Shown piece by piece: positions 7,797-16,714 of a DNA stretch of 64,000 nucleotides. Both the position numbers and the translations under genes were made by a program. Source of the stretch: Trinickia sp. Y13 (GTDB taxonomy: Bacteria > Pseudomonadota > Gammaproteobacteria > Burkholderiales > Burkholderiaceae); contig NZ_JAKWFK010000001.1 of NCBI RefSeq assembly GCF_029522115.1, positions 620,001-684,000 on the forward strand, read 5' to 3'. A model generated the notes under the pieces. That model saw only the letters and a program-made list of their open reading frames with translations. It ran no database searches and was not told the origin of the DNA. Positions within the stretch are counted from its first letter, which is position 1; each line of letters starts with the position of its first letter.

Positions 7797-9422
7797 TCAA
7801 AAGTTGTCAAAACCGTACGGTGGCGAACCGAGGGGGTACAGTTGTCCCAACCCGTCGAACCAGCCTCGTTGTTGTTCGCCCCGCTGTGGCTGGTTCGCCG
7901 GCGGTTGGTGTCCCGCCGCCACTCGTCGGGGCGACGGCGCTTCCATCCCTTGGAGCAACGCTTGCAGCGCAGCATCAGGAGCCGGCGCCTGCTGCCCTTC
8001 AATCTCCCGCAGCAACGCTTGCAGCGTTGCATCATCAGTCGGCGTTTGCTGCTCGTCTACCGCCTGCAGCAACGATTGCATCGTTTCATAGACAGCCTGC
8101 GCTCGTTCTTCTTCCTCTGTAGTGGCTGGGTTGACATAATATGTCACGATCGTCGACTGATCTGCGGGCGTCGGATACAAGCAGTTATGCAAGGAATTGC
8201 CCGTCCAGTACCAGTCGCTTGGCTTCTGATGAACCCACGTGTTGGCCTCGTAATGGGCGAACGCCCACCGCATGCTTTCGCGGAATCTCGCGTAGCGCTC
8301 TTGCTTGTCATTCGATACGCAAGCGTGTAGGCCAGGTTTGCTGCGTTGCAACGTCATGACGTGGCGGTATCCCAAATGGTGCCCGGCGAGGATGGGGTAT
8401 GCATCGCGAGGCCAAGGGTCGATGACGATAAAGTGTTCGTCTCGCCAATGCCGTTTGCCGACGCGGCAAAAGATATGACCCGGAACGCTGACCAACTGAA
8501 CGAGATAGTCCCGCTCGAATCGTTCACGGGCAAGCATGAACGTGAGCGCGGCCATTTGGTCGCAGTTTCCCGCTTCGATCGCTTGGGCTGCGAGGGCGCG
8601 CAGCCTTGGCTTTCTGTTCATCACTTGGCTGCGAAGGTCGTCCATTGCCGATTTGACGGCCACGTTCGAAGCCTCCGCTGCGCTCGCTTCGCTCACCGCC
8701 GGTCCCAGCGCTGCTGTCAATGCACGCCGAAATTCCTGTTTCAAGGAATCTGCTTGGGGCTCCTTTTTTTCTTCAAGCTGTGTGGCATAAGTCGCGAGCC
8801 GGGAGTCGACCCAGGCGGCTCGTTGCGCCGGCTCATGTCGAGCGATATAGCGCCGCAACTCGTCTTGCACGTAGAAACTGGCACACTGATACAGAAACTG
8901 CACTCTTTTGGTCACCTCGTCACGCTGGCCTTCGGAGCGGGCGAAGTTCCACTCTTGATTTGCGCTTCTGAAACGAAGCTGTGTCCGTACATCCGCGATA
9001 ATCTGCTTGGCAGTTATCAATGCCTTGCCGTGTTCGGCTGAGACGTTGTCCCAGGTTTGCAGCGGCGGCACGTCTTGGTGTCGAATGGCGGGGGGCGGCG
9101 CGGGGGTGGTCGTGGCCGTGGATGTTTCCGATGCCGAGGTCGAAGGCGCCTCGGTGGCCGGCGCCTGCTGGCCGTTGGCGGCCGCCGTGCCATCCGTGGC
9201 CTGTTGTTCCGCTACCGGTGGCAGCGCAGATGGCGTTTGATCCAGTGGTGTGTTTTTAACATACCGGCCTTGCCGCGTTGCCAGCGGCGGCGACACCGGT
9301 CGGTTCTGGTCGAGGCGCTTTTGAAGAGGCTCCTCCCCGAGAGCATCGGACGCGGCGCGCTTTCTTGTCCCCGTGGGGGTCTTTGGGCGGGTAAGGTATG
9401 GCTGTGACTGCGGCTCTGGCAT
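7797..9422 (-). CDS. Putative secreted effector with Cys-His-Asp (transglutaminase/papain-like) domain
   Basis: A 541-residue protein of a family I do not recognise. Residues 1-115 are Pro/Ser/Thr/Ala-rich and lack hydrophobic segments, like the disordered secretion leaders of type III or type VI effectors. Residues 125-260 are mostly helical and charged. Residues 283-340 show AGNCDQMAALTF, then PGHIFCRVG, then EHFIVIDPW. The spacing of Cys287, His316 and Asp335 matches the catalytic triad order of transglutaminase-like/papain-like enzymes. Residues 451-494 carry two and a half copies of a 19-residue repeat. The ATG at 9422 has a good site (GAGGT, 5 bases). No Hrp-type promoter box was seen upstream and no secretion genes adjoin it. 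Function is inferred only. Confidence 0.7.
   Translation of the reverse strand: MPEPQSQPYLTRPKTPTGTRKRAASDALGEEPLQKRLDQNRPVSPPLATRQGRYVKNTPLDQTPSALPPVAEQQATDGTAAANGQQAPATEAPSTSASETSTATTTPAPPPAIRHQDVPPLQTWDNVSAEHGKALITAKQIIADVRTQLRFRSANQEWNFARSEGQRDEVTKRVQFLYQCASFYVQDELRRYIARHEPAQRAAWVDSRLATYATQLEEKKEPQADSLKQEFRRALTAALGPAVSEASAAEASNVAVKSAMDDLRSQVMNRKPRLRALAAQAIEAGNCDQMAALTFMLARERFERDYLVQLVSVPGHIFCRVGKRHWRDEHFIVIDPWPRDAYPILAGHHLGYRHVMTLQRSKPGLHACVSNDKQERYARFRESMRWAFAHYEANTWVHQKPSDWYWTGNSLHNCLYPTPADQSTIVTYYVNPATTEEEERAQAVYETMQSLLQAVDEQQTPTDDATLQALLREIEGQQAPAPDAALQALLQGMEAPSPRRVAAGHQPPANQPQRGEQQRGWFDGLGQLYPLGSPPYGFDNF
7941..8072 (-). repeat. 57-bp (19-residue) tandem repeat inside the effector-like gene
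   Basis: Protein residues 451-469 and 470-488 align as LLQAVDEQQTPTDDATLQA and LLREIEGQQAPAPDAALQA, and a third partial copy starts LLQGMEAP. The period is exactly 19 residues. Confidence 0.75.
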
Positions 9423-9653
9423 TCGCTACCTCGAATGAGGCCACCGATCGCGTGGTGGGAATGGGGACACCGGTCGTCTGCTGCCTTCGAGGTCCCGTAC
9501 TCGATAAAAGCCCCGTGAGCCGGTTTTTTCGCACCAAGGATGCATTCGGGCATGAAACGGATAAGTCGTCGCCGGCGCAAGACGTCGTGTCAGTTTAGCG
9601 TGCCGTTGCCAGCACGATCGAGCAAATGCGCCGAAGCACGCGTGCATTTCCTA

Positions 9654-11126
9654 CTATTGAGGAATGCTCCGCTCAGGCGACTCTCCCATCGCCTGGAACA
9701 ACGCCGCCGTATCGATCAATCGTTGTCCCGTCGCACGAATCGCGCCGAGCTCGGCGTTGCGATATTGCTGCTCGCTAGCTTGCACGGCTGTCGGCGCAAC
9801 TGCGCCTAAGCGTCCCCGCGCCGCCGTTTCGTCGAATGCTCGTCGCGCCGCTTGCGTTTGTTGTTCGGTGGCGCTCGCCGCCTGCGCATCGTGTTCGAGC
9901 GCGGCCAACGTATCGGCGACATTCTGGAATGCCGATAACACCGTCGCTTTGTACTGATCGGCCGAAGCCTCGTAAAAGTCGATCGCCGCGCGCCGTTGCG
10001 CCAGCAGCGCTCCGCCATGAAACAGCGGCTGGCTCAGCGATCCGCCGATGCTCCATAGCGCCCCGGCGCCCGATAGCGCCGTCGGCCAACTGAACCCGCC
10101 TTGTCCCATCGATGCCGTCAACGACAGGCTCGGGAACAACTGCGCCGTCGCAACGCCGACTTCGGCCGCCGCCGCTTTGAGCGACGCTTCGGCCGCGGCG
10201 ATGTCGGGGCGCGCATGCAAAAGCTCAGACGGCACGACAACGGGCACGCGCTCGGGCAACGCGATTGCCGAGAGCGAGGGGACGCTCGGCGCTGCGTCGG
10301 GCGTGCGGCCGATCAGCACCGCCAATGCGTGTAACGCGGTTTGGCGCTGTTGCAGCATCCCGGGCAAGCTGGCCGCGAGTGCGGCCGCATTTTGCTCTGA
10401 GGTCAACGCTTGCACGTGGGGCGCCGCGCCCAAGGCATAGCGCCGTGCGTCCTCGCGCGCCGTTTGCTGTGCGAGCGCGATCAACCGCTGCGTGGCCTCG
10501 ATCTGGTCGCTCAGCGCCGCCGCGGTGATCGCCGTCGTGACGATGTTGGCCGCCAGCGCCCGCCGAGCGGCGTCGAGCTCGAACGCTTGGACGTCGACGC
10601 GCGCATGAAGCGCCGCATTGGCATAGCGAACGGCGCCGAATAGATCGAAGGTGTAGTGCGCTTGGATCTGGCCGACGAAGACGTTATAGCGCACCGTCGG
10701 CGGGCCGGCTTCGGGAATGCCGAGCGCGCGCTCGCGCGTCGCTTGCGCACCCGCATCGACGGTCGGCAGCAGCGACGAGCCGATTTGTGCGCGCAACTGC
10801 TCGTGCGCGCCGGCAAGGGTTCGCTCGGTTGCCGCCAGCGTCGGGCTGTTCTTCAAGCCTTCATCGACGAGGGCGTCCAATTGCGGGGAGCGATACAGTC
10901 TCCACCACTGCGGCACGGGGTGCGCGCCGGCCTCGAACTGCTGCGCGACGCCCCCGGCAACGGCCGTTTGCGCGGGCAACGCGGTTTGTCCGTAGTGCGC
11001 CGGCGAGGGCATGGCGGGCGGCTCGCCGTTCGGCCCGAGGGAGCAGGCGGTCAAAGCAAGGACTGCCGCGAGCGCAAGCGCGGGTCCGAGCGCTTGGCGT
11101 TCATGAACGATGCGCAAGATGCTCAT
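9654..11126 (-). CDS. RND efflux outer membrane lipoprotein (NodT/OprM type)
   Basis: A 490-residue outer membrane factor that gives a tripartite pump its exit duct. The N-terminus is a lipoprotein signal with lipobox LTAC (Cys28). Two outer-membrane-efflux repeats follow, rich in Ala and coiled-coil helices, with typical PQWWRLYRSPQLDALVDEGL and SELLHARPDIAAAEASLKAA. The frame is open to 11195, but the ATG at 11126 starts the lipoprotein signal and lies two bases after the RND stop, so it is chosen. It is third gene of the MFP-RND-OMF operon read leftward. Confidence 0.9.
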   Translation of the reverse strand: MSILRIVHERQALGPALALAAVLALTACSLGPNGEPPAMPSPAHYGQTALPAQTAVAGGVAQQFEAGAHPVPQWWRLYRSPQLDALVDEGLKNSPTLAATERTLAGAHEQLRAQIGSSLLPTVDAGAQATRERALGIPEAGPPTVRYNVFVGQIQAHYTFDLFGAVRYANAALHARVDVQAFELDAARRALAANIVTTAITAAALSDQIEATQRLIALAQQTAREDARRYALGAAPHVQALTSEQNAAALAASLPGMLQQRQTALHALAVLIGRTPDAAPSVPSLSAIALPERVPVVVPSELLHARPDIAAAEASLKAAAAEVGVATAQLFPSLSLTASMGQGGFSWPTALSGAGALWSIGGSLSQPLFHGGALLAQRRAAIDFYEASADQYKATVLSAFQNVADTLAALEHDAQAASATEQQTQAARRAFDETAARGRLGAVAPTAVQASEQQYRNAELGAIRATGQRLIDTAALFQAMGESPERSIPQ

Positions 11127-11128
11127 AG

Positions 11129-14100
11129 TCAATTTCCCGTATGCGCTTGCGCGTCCGGCGACGGATCGCGTTCGTCGAGCCGCACTCTGAACCACGTGGC
11201 GTAGAGCGCGGGCAAATAAAAGAGCGTCAGCACGGTGGCGCTCGTGATGCCGCCCATGAGGGCGGTGGCCATCGGCCCGAAGAAGTTGGAGCGCAACAGC
11301 GGAATGAGCGCGAGCACCGCCGCGGCCGCCGTGAGCGTGATCGGCCGGAACCGGCGTACGGTCGCACCGACGATGGCATCGAAGCGCTTGTGTCCGGCCG
11401 CGATGTCCTGCTCGATCTGATCGACGAGAATCACCGAGTTGCGCATGATGATGCCCAACATGGCGATCACCCCGAGCATGGCGACGAAACCGAACGGCTT
11501 GCCGAAGACGAGCAGCGTCGTGACGACGCCGATCAGCCCGAGCGGCGCGGTCAGCACGACCATCAGCACGCGCGCGAAGCTTTGCAGTTGCATCATCAAG
11601 AGCACCAAGACGGCGATCGCCATGAGCGGCATTTGCGCGTTGATCGAATTCTGCCCCTTGGCGCTTTCTTCCACGGAGCCGCCCACCTCGATTCGATAGC
11701 CGAGGGGCAGCGAGGCGCGGATCGGTGCGAGCGCACGGTCCACGTCATGCGTCACGTCGATGCCTTGCGCGTTGCCGCGCACATCGGCCTGGACCGTGAT
11801 AGTCGGTTGGCGATCGCGTTCCCAGATGACGCCGTATTCGAGCGTATTGCGCATGTGCCCGAGCGAGGCGAGCGGCACGGGGCCGTTGGGCGTGGGCATC
11901 GCCAGCCCCAGCAAACGGGCCGGATCGACGCGCTCGCGCTTGGGCGCGCGCAGGTCCACGCTGATCAGTTTGTCGCGCTCGCGCAGCTGCGTGACCGTAT
12001 AGCCCGATAGCGTCATTGCGAGGAAGTTCGACACGTCTTGCGAACTCACGCCGAGTTGACGCGCTTTGTTCTGGTCGACTTCGAAGGTCATCGAGCGCTC
12101 GGCCGGCTCGTCCCAATCGAATTGCACGCCGCGCGTGCGCGTGTCGGCGCGCATCGTCGAGGCCACTTTTTCGGAAATGGCGCGCACCTTCGCTATGTCG
12201 TCGCCGCTCACGCGGAACTGGACCGGGTAACCGACAGGAGGGCCGTTTTCCAAGCGCGATAGGCGCGTGCGCACGCCCGAAAAGTCGTTTTCGAGCCGCG
12301 TGTCGAGCCAGCGCGCGAGCTGCTCGCGCGCTTCGACCGATTTGGCCGTGACCACGAATTGCGCGAAGTTCGGTTGTTGCAGTTGTTGATCGAGCGGCAG
12401 ATAGAAGCGCGGCGCGCCCGTGCCGACGAAATCGACGAAATGATCGATCTCGGGGCGGCCGTCGAGTGTCTTCTCGAGCCGCTCGGCTTGTCTGAGCGTC
12501 GCGTCGAACGATGCACCTTCGGGCAGGCGCATGTCGACCAGCAATTCGGGGCGATCCGAGCTCGGGAAGAACTGCTGCGGCACGAGCGAGAAGGCCGCGA
12601 GCGAGAGGACGAAGAGCACGACCGTGATGCCGAGCACGACGTAGCGGCGTTTGACGCACCACTCGATCCAAGTGGCCAGACGCCGGTAAAAGCGCGTGTC
12701 GTAGATCTCGTGCTCGTGGTCGTGCGCTTCTCCATGGGCGCGCTTGCGCTCGGGCAGCAGGTGGTAGCCGAGCAGCGGGATCAGCACCACTGCGGCGAAC
12801 CACGATGCGATGAGGGCGATGGCCGACACTTCGAAGATCGAGCGCGTGTACTCGCCGGTGCTCGATTTGGCGAGCGCGATGGGCAAGAAGCCCGATACGG
12901 TAACGAGCGTGCCGGTCAGCATCGGAAAGGCCGTGCTCGTGTAGGCAAAGGCCGCGGCGCGCGTGCGCTTCCAGCCTTGCTCGAGCTTCACGGCCATCAT
13001 TTCGACGGCGATGATGGCGTCGTCGACGAGCAAGCCGAGGGCGAGCACGAGCGTGCCCAGCGACACCTTATGCAGACCGATGTCGAACATCGACATGACG
13101 AGCGCGGTGACGGCCAGCACGATCGGGATCGAAATCACGACGACCATCCCCGTGCGAAATCCCAGCGACACCAGGCTGACGATGAGCACGATCGCCACGG
13201 CTTCGCCGACCGCTTCGAGGAAGTCGTCGACCGAATGCGCGACGGCCTTGGGCATGCTCGAGACTTGCTCGAGCTTCAGGCCGGCGGGTAGATGCGCGCG
13301 CAGTTGGCCGCTCGTGGCGTCGAGCGCTTTGCCCAGGCGAATCACGTCGCCGCCCGGTTGCATCGTCACGCCGATGCCGAGCACGGCATGCCCGTGATTG
13401 CGCATTTGCGTCACGGGAGGATCGTCGTAGCCGCGCTTGATGGTGGCGATGTCGCCTAGCCGCACGTTGCGATGGCCGATCGAGATCAAGGTGTCGGCTA
13501 GCGCCCGTACGTCTTTGAACTGACCGTCCGGGCGCACGAACACACGGTCGTCGGCGGTCGTGACGGTGCCGGGCGAGGCGACGGCGTTTTGCGACGCGAT
13601 CGCTTGCGCGAGTTGCTGCGGCGATATGTTCAGCCGTGTGAGCTCGGCGTTGGCGATCTCGACGTAGATGTGCTGGTCGGGATCGCCGAAGTAATCGACC
13701 TTCGCGACGCCGGGCACGCGCAGCAGCACCGTGCGCAACTCATCGGCATAGTCGTGAAGCTGCGCCGCGGAGAAACCGTCGCCTTCGAGCGTGTAGACGT
13801 TGGTGTAGACGTCGCCGAATTCATCGTTGAAGAACGGGCCGACCACGCCCTGCGGCAACGTCGCCGCGATGTCGCCGATCTTCTTGCGCACTTGATACCA
13901 CGTCGGCTGCACCTCCTTGACGGGCGCCGAGTCCTTCATCGAGAAGAAGATCATCGATTCGCCGGGGCGCGAGTAGCTGCGCTGGAAGTCGATATACGGC
14001 GTTTCTTGGAGCTTGCGCGCGATCCGGTCGGTCACCTGCTCTTGAACTTGGCGCGCCGTCGCGCCCGGCCATAGCGTGCGCACCACCATCACGCGGAACG

Positions 14101-14341
14101 TGAACGGGGGGTCTTCCGATTGCGCAAGGCGCGTATAGGCGAGGATGCCCGCGAGCGTGGCGAGCGCGATCAGAAAGACGACGAGCGCTTGATGCCGCAG
14201 CGCCCACGCAGAAAGGTTGAAGCGGCCTTCATCATGGACGCCCGTTTGCGGATCGGCATGCAAGGCCGGTGCGCCGTCGGAAGCGGACGATGCGGAGGAA
14301 GCGGGCGGGGCGGCCGAGTCACGGCGATCGGAACCGCTCAT
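11129..14341 (-). CDS. RND efflux pump, inner membrane transporter
   Basis: A 1070-residue proton-driven RND (AcrB/HAE) transporter of full family length. It has a hydrophilic Ser/Ala N-tail of about 40 residues, a first membrane helix (ALVVFLIALATLAGILAYTRL), a large periplasmic loop, and then the helix with the proton-relay Asp pair in LGLLVDDAIIAVE. A second half repeats the pattern and ends in helices such as PLMAIAVLVLLMMQLQSF. A cytoplasmic insert HGEAHDHEHEIYD is His-rich, unusual and of unknown role. Its start overlaps the membrane-fusion gene by ATGA and its stop is two bases from the outer membrane gene. Substrate is unknown; drugs or solvents are usual for this family. Confidence 0.93.
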   Translation of the reverse strand: MSGSDRRDSAAPPASSASSASDGAPALHADPQTGVHDEGRFNLSAWALRHQALVVFLIALATLAGILAYTRLAQSEDPPFTFRVMVVRTLWPGATARQVQEQVTDRIARKLQETPYIDFQRSYSRPGESMIFFSMKDSAPVKEVQPTWYQVRKKIGDIAATLPQGVVGPFFNDEFGDVYTNVYTLEGDGFSAAQLHDYADELRTVLLRVPGVAKVDYFGDPDQHIYVEIANAELTRLNISPQQLAQAIASQNAVASPGTVTTADDRVFVRPDGQFKDVRALADTLISIGHRNVRLGDIATIKRGYDDPPVTQMRNHGHAVLGIGVTMQPGGDVIRLGKALDATSGQLRAHLPAGLKLEQVSSMPKAVAHSVDDFLEAVGEAVAIVLIVSLVSLGFRTGMVVVISIPIVLAVTALVMSMFDIGLHKVSLGTLVLALGLLVDDAIIAVEMMAVKLEQGWKRTRAAAFAYTSTAFPMLTGTLVTVSGFLPIALAKSSTGEYTRSIFEVSAIALIASWFAAVVLIPLLGYHLLPERKRAHGEAHDHEHEIYDTRFYRRLATWIEWCVKRRYVVLGITVVLFVLSLAAFSLVPQQFFPSSDRPELLVDMRLPEGASFDATLRQAERLEKTLDGRPEIDHFVDFVGTGAPRFYLPLDQQLQQPNFAQFVVTAKSVEAREQLARWLDTRLENDFSGVRTRLSRLENGPPVGYPVQFRVSGDDIAKVRAISEKVASTMRADTRTRGVQFDWDEPAERSMTFEVDQNKARQLGVSSQDVSNFLAMTLSGYTVTQLRERDKLISVDLRAPKRERVDPARLLGLAMPTPNGPVPLASLGHMRNTLEYGVIWERDRQPTITVQADVRGNAQGIDVTHDVDRALAPIRASLPLGYRIEVGGSVEESAKGQNSINAQMPLMAIAVLVLLMMQLQSFARVLMVVLTAPLGLIGVVTTLLVFGKPFGFVAMLGVIAMLGIIMRNSVILVDQIEQDIAAGHKRFDAIVGATVRRFRPITLTAAAAVLALIPLLRSNFFGPMATALMGGITSATVLTLFYLPALYATWFRVRLDERDPSPDAQAHTGN

Positions 14342-15441
14342 GATGCGAAGTCCTCGGGATGCAGCGGCGCGACGACGCGCACGTGCTCGCCCGCGCTCAC
14401 GGTGTGAACGCCTTGATAGACGACGCGGTCGCCGTCGCTCAAGCCTTGCGTCACCGAGAACGTGCGCTCATCGTAGCGTCCCACGGAGACGCGCCGCAAT
14501 TCGAGCGTGTCGGCGCCCGAGCGAACGACCCAGACGGCTGGATCCGCCCCCTGGTGGAACAATGCGGTGACGGGCAGCGTGAACGGATGCGCACCCGGCT
14601 GCGCTTGCGCTTGAGCGAAGGCGATTTGCGCGGTCATGCCGAGCCGAACGCGCGCATCGGGCGCGGCCAGCGTGAGCTTGACGCGATAGGTGCGGCTTTG
14701 CGGATCGGCGGCGGGGGCGACTTCGCGCACGCGCGCGGCGAAGCGCTGACCGGGCAGGGCCGGCAGGCTCACCTGCGCCGCACTGCCGACGCGCAGGTAC
14801 GACAGCGCGCTTTCGGGCGCGTCGCAGACGACGTCGATTTCGCCCGTCCACGCGAGACCGTAGACGGCTTGGCCGGCGGTGACGTTTTGCCCGGTATCGG
14901 CCAGCTCGGCCGTGATCACGCCTGCGTGATCGGCGACGAGCGCCGCGTAGGCGAGCTGATTGCGCGCGAGCGACAGTTGCGCCTGGGCGGCGTCGCGCTG
15001 TGCCGCGGCCGCGGCGTAGGCGTCCTGCGTCTGCTCCAATTGAGCCGGCGCGATCAGGTTCTCGTGCGCTTGGGCGCTGTCGCGCTCGAGCTGCTGCTTG
15101 GCGTAGACGAGCCGATGCTGGGCCGCGTCCAACTGCGCTTGCGCGTTTGCCAAATTCTTTTGCAGATCGGCCGGATCGAGCCGTGCGACCACCTGGCCCG
15201 CCTTGACGGTATCGCCCAGCCGCACGTCGCGCTCGATGATCTTGCCGGCGACTCGGAAGGAAAGCGGCGTGTTGTAGCGCGCTTGGACGTCACCGGGCAG
15301 GGAGGCCTCGGGAGGCGCGCCATCGGGGTGGACGGCGACGGCGACGACGGGCCGCGGCGGTATCGCAACGCTGGCGCGCTCGTGGCAAGCGGTCAGCGCG
15401 AGCGCGCCGCCGAGGGCAAGGGTGGCTCCGCAGCGACGCAT
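14338..15441 (-). CDS. RND efflux membrane fusion protein (HlyD/AcrA family)
   Basis: A 367-residue periplasmic adaptor. It has a lipoprotein signal (LALGGALALTAC, lipidated Cys19), a biotinyl-lipoyl-like segment (FRVAGKIIERDVRLGDTVKAGQVVARLDP), a long alpha-helical hairpin rich in Ala/Gln (about residues 95-165), then beta-barrel and membrane-proximal domains. It links the RND transporter to the outer membrane channel. The frame is open about 360 bp further upstream, but the ATG at 15441 begins the signal sequence. It is first gene of the operon and divergent from the TetR gene across 280 bp containing a palindromic operator. Confidence 0.9.
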   Translation of the reverse strand: MRRCGATLALGGALALTACHERASVAIPPRPVVAVAVHPDGAPPEASLPGDVQARYNTPLSFRVAGKIIERDVRLGDTVKAGQVVARLDPADLQKNLANAQAQLDAAQHRLVYAKQQLERDSAQAHENLIAPAQLEQTQDAYAAAAAQRDAAQAQLSLARNQLAYAALVADHAGVITAELADTGQNVTAGQAVYGLAWTGEIDVVCDAPESALSYLRVGSAAQVSLPALPGQRFAARVREVAPAADPQSRTYRVKLTLAAPDARVRLGMTAQIAFAQAQAQPGAHPFTLPVTALFHQGADPAVWVVRSGADTLELRRVSVGRYDERTFSVTQGLSDGDRVVYQGVHTVSAGEHVRVVAPLHPEDFAS

Positions 15442-15657
15442 CGCGGCGTGCCAGCGGGTAAAGGGAGAATCGTCGAATTGCACCCGCGCCGTGCTAGGCG
15501 CGTCAACACCGGGACGTGTCACGATGACCCCAGAGAGAAGAGCTACATCGAATCGGGACAAGCTGCATCGCTTGCAAGAGGAGGCGCCGCCGCACGGTTC
15601 GCCACTGCAGCGCCGCGCCAAGCGCAGCACTGTCATCGAACTACAGGGCCGCATTCT

Positions 15658-15673
15658 AATACAACGTTGTATT
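15658..15673. promoter_or_regulatory. Palindromic TetR operator candidate
   Basis: AATACAACGTTGTATT is a perfect 16-bp palindrome in the divergent region between the efflux operon and the tetR-family gene, 48 bp before the regulator ATG. Position and symmetry fit an autoregulatory operator bound by a TetR dimer. The rest of 15442-15721 shows no gene. Confidence 0.65.
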
Positions 15674-15721
15674 TGAATGCAAAGATGAATTAAACGGATC
15701 GGTGGTGCTAAACTTCGCTCC

Positions 15722-16354
15722 ATGAAACGAAAACGCTTGACCCGCGAAGAAAGCAAGGAGCAGACGCGCCTGCGTCTGCTCGCTGCTGCGCAGACTATTT
15801 TCATGAAGAAAGGCTACGTCGCGGCGAGCGTCGAAGACATCGCCAACGCGGCCGGCTATACGCGCGGCGCCTTCTATTCGAACTTTCGTGGAAAGGGCGA
15901 GATCTTGATGGAGCTGTTGTTGCGCGACCACGAGCGCATGCAGTCGGATCTGCACGCGATCATCGACGACACGGCCACTCGCGAGGAGATGGAAGCGCGC
16001 GCGCTCACGTTGTACAGCCAGTTTTTTCGCGAAGACGATTGTTTTTTGCTGTGGGCCGAAGCGAAACTGCTCGCTACGCGCGACGCGAAGTTTCGTGCGC
16101 GTTTCAACGCGTTTTCTCACGAGAAGCGCGAGTTTCTGACCGGCTACATCCGCATGTTTTCCGAGCGCGTCGGCACGCCGTTGTCGTTGCCTGCCGAGGT
16201 CCTCGCGCTGGGGTTGATCGGCTTGTGCGAGGGGGTGCATTCGTTTCGCATGTGCGACCCGCAGCATGTGACGGACGACCTCACGGAGGCCGTGCTGGCC
16301 GGCTTTTTCTCGAAGGTCATGTTCGGTGGCCCGGGCGGGCCGCAACGCTCTTAA
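15722..16354 (+). CDS. TetR/AcrR-family repressor of the efflux operon
   Basis: A 210-residue TetR-family regulator. The N-terminal helix-turn-helix (about residues 15-60) has the family pattern LLAAAQTIFMKKGYVAASVEDIA followed by GYTRGAFYSNFRGKGEIL. The C-terminal part is the helical ligand and dimer domain, closest in style to the AcrR C-terminal type. It is divergent from the MFP-RND-OMF operon and most likely represses it and itself through the palindrome upstream. The inducer is unknown. Confidence 0.9.
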   Translation: MKRKRLTREESKEQTRLRLLAAAQTIFMKKGYVAASVEDIANAAGYTRGAFYSNFRGKGEILMELLLRDHERMQSDLHAIIDDTATREEMEARALTLYSQFFREDDCFLLWAEAKLLATRDAKFRARFNAFSHEKREFLTGYIRMFSERVGTPLSLPAEVLALGLIGLCEGVHSFRMCDPQHVTDDLTEAVLAGFFSKVMFGGPGGPQRS

Positions 16355-16402
16355 GCCGCAGCGTTGTGGTTCACGCCGCAACCGAGCGGCATGGGCAAGC
16401 CG

Positions 16403-16714
16403 TCAGGACCCGAGGCCCGGCCCGTAGTTGCTGCTGATCAGCCGCGCGACCGCGTCTACGTCGGCATAATCCTGCTCGGGCAGACCGTCGAGGATCGCCA
16501 GCAACTCGTTGCTCGCGCCGGCTTGCCGCGCCGCATCGACGATATGGTCCTTGTTGGCCGGGTATGGCACCGCGTGAAGCACATCGGCGATCTGCAGTTC
16601 GATCGACTCGGTGGGCACGGATGCGGTGCTCCACTCGGCTTGCTTGGTGGGGCGGGTCGAGCCGCCATCGGGCGTGCCGGACGCAGGATGCGAGGGTTTT
16701 TCGCGAGCGCTCAT
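16403..16714 (-). CDS. DUF2795-type small protein
   Basis: A 103-residue protein. The first 35 residues are polar and Pro/Ser/Thr-rich. The rest fits DUF2795: SIELQIADVLHAVPYPANKDHIVDAARQ... ending YADVDAVARLIS. No enzymatic motif is visible and the function is unknown. The frame is open upstream to 17071, but the ATG at 16714 overlaps the stop of the preceding small secreted-protein gene by four bases, so this start is preferred. The two genes form a small operon. Confidence 0.75.
   Translation of the reverse strand: MSAREKPSHPASGTPDGGSTRPTKQAEWSTASVPTESIELQIADVLHAVPYPANKDHIVDAARQAGASNELLAILDGLPEQDYADVDAVARLISSNYGPGLGS

Noticed and set aside
9423-9653. Hrp/PIP-type promoter box upstream of the effector-like gene
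   Set aside because: I looked for TTCG-N16-TTCG and GGAACC-N15/16-CCAC arrangements on the minus strand and found no convincing match.
12359-13291. Plus-strand open frame of 310 codons across the RND gene
   Set aside because: Antisense to a conserved RND transporter, with extreme Arg/His/Asp composition and no domain.
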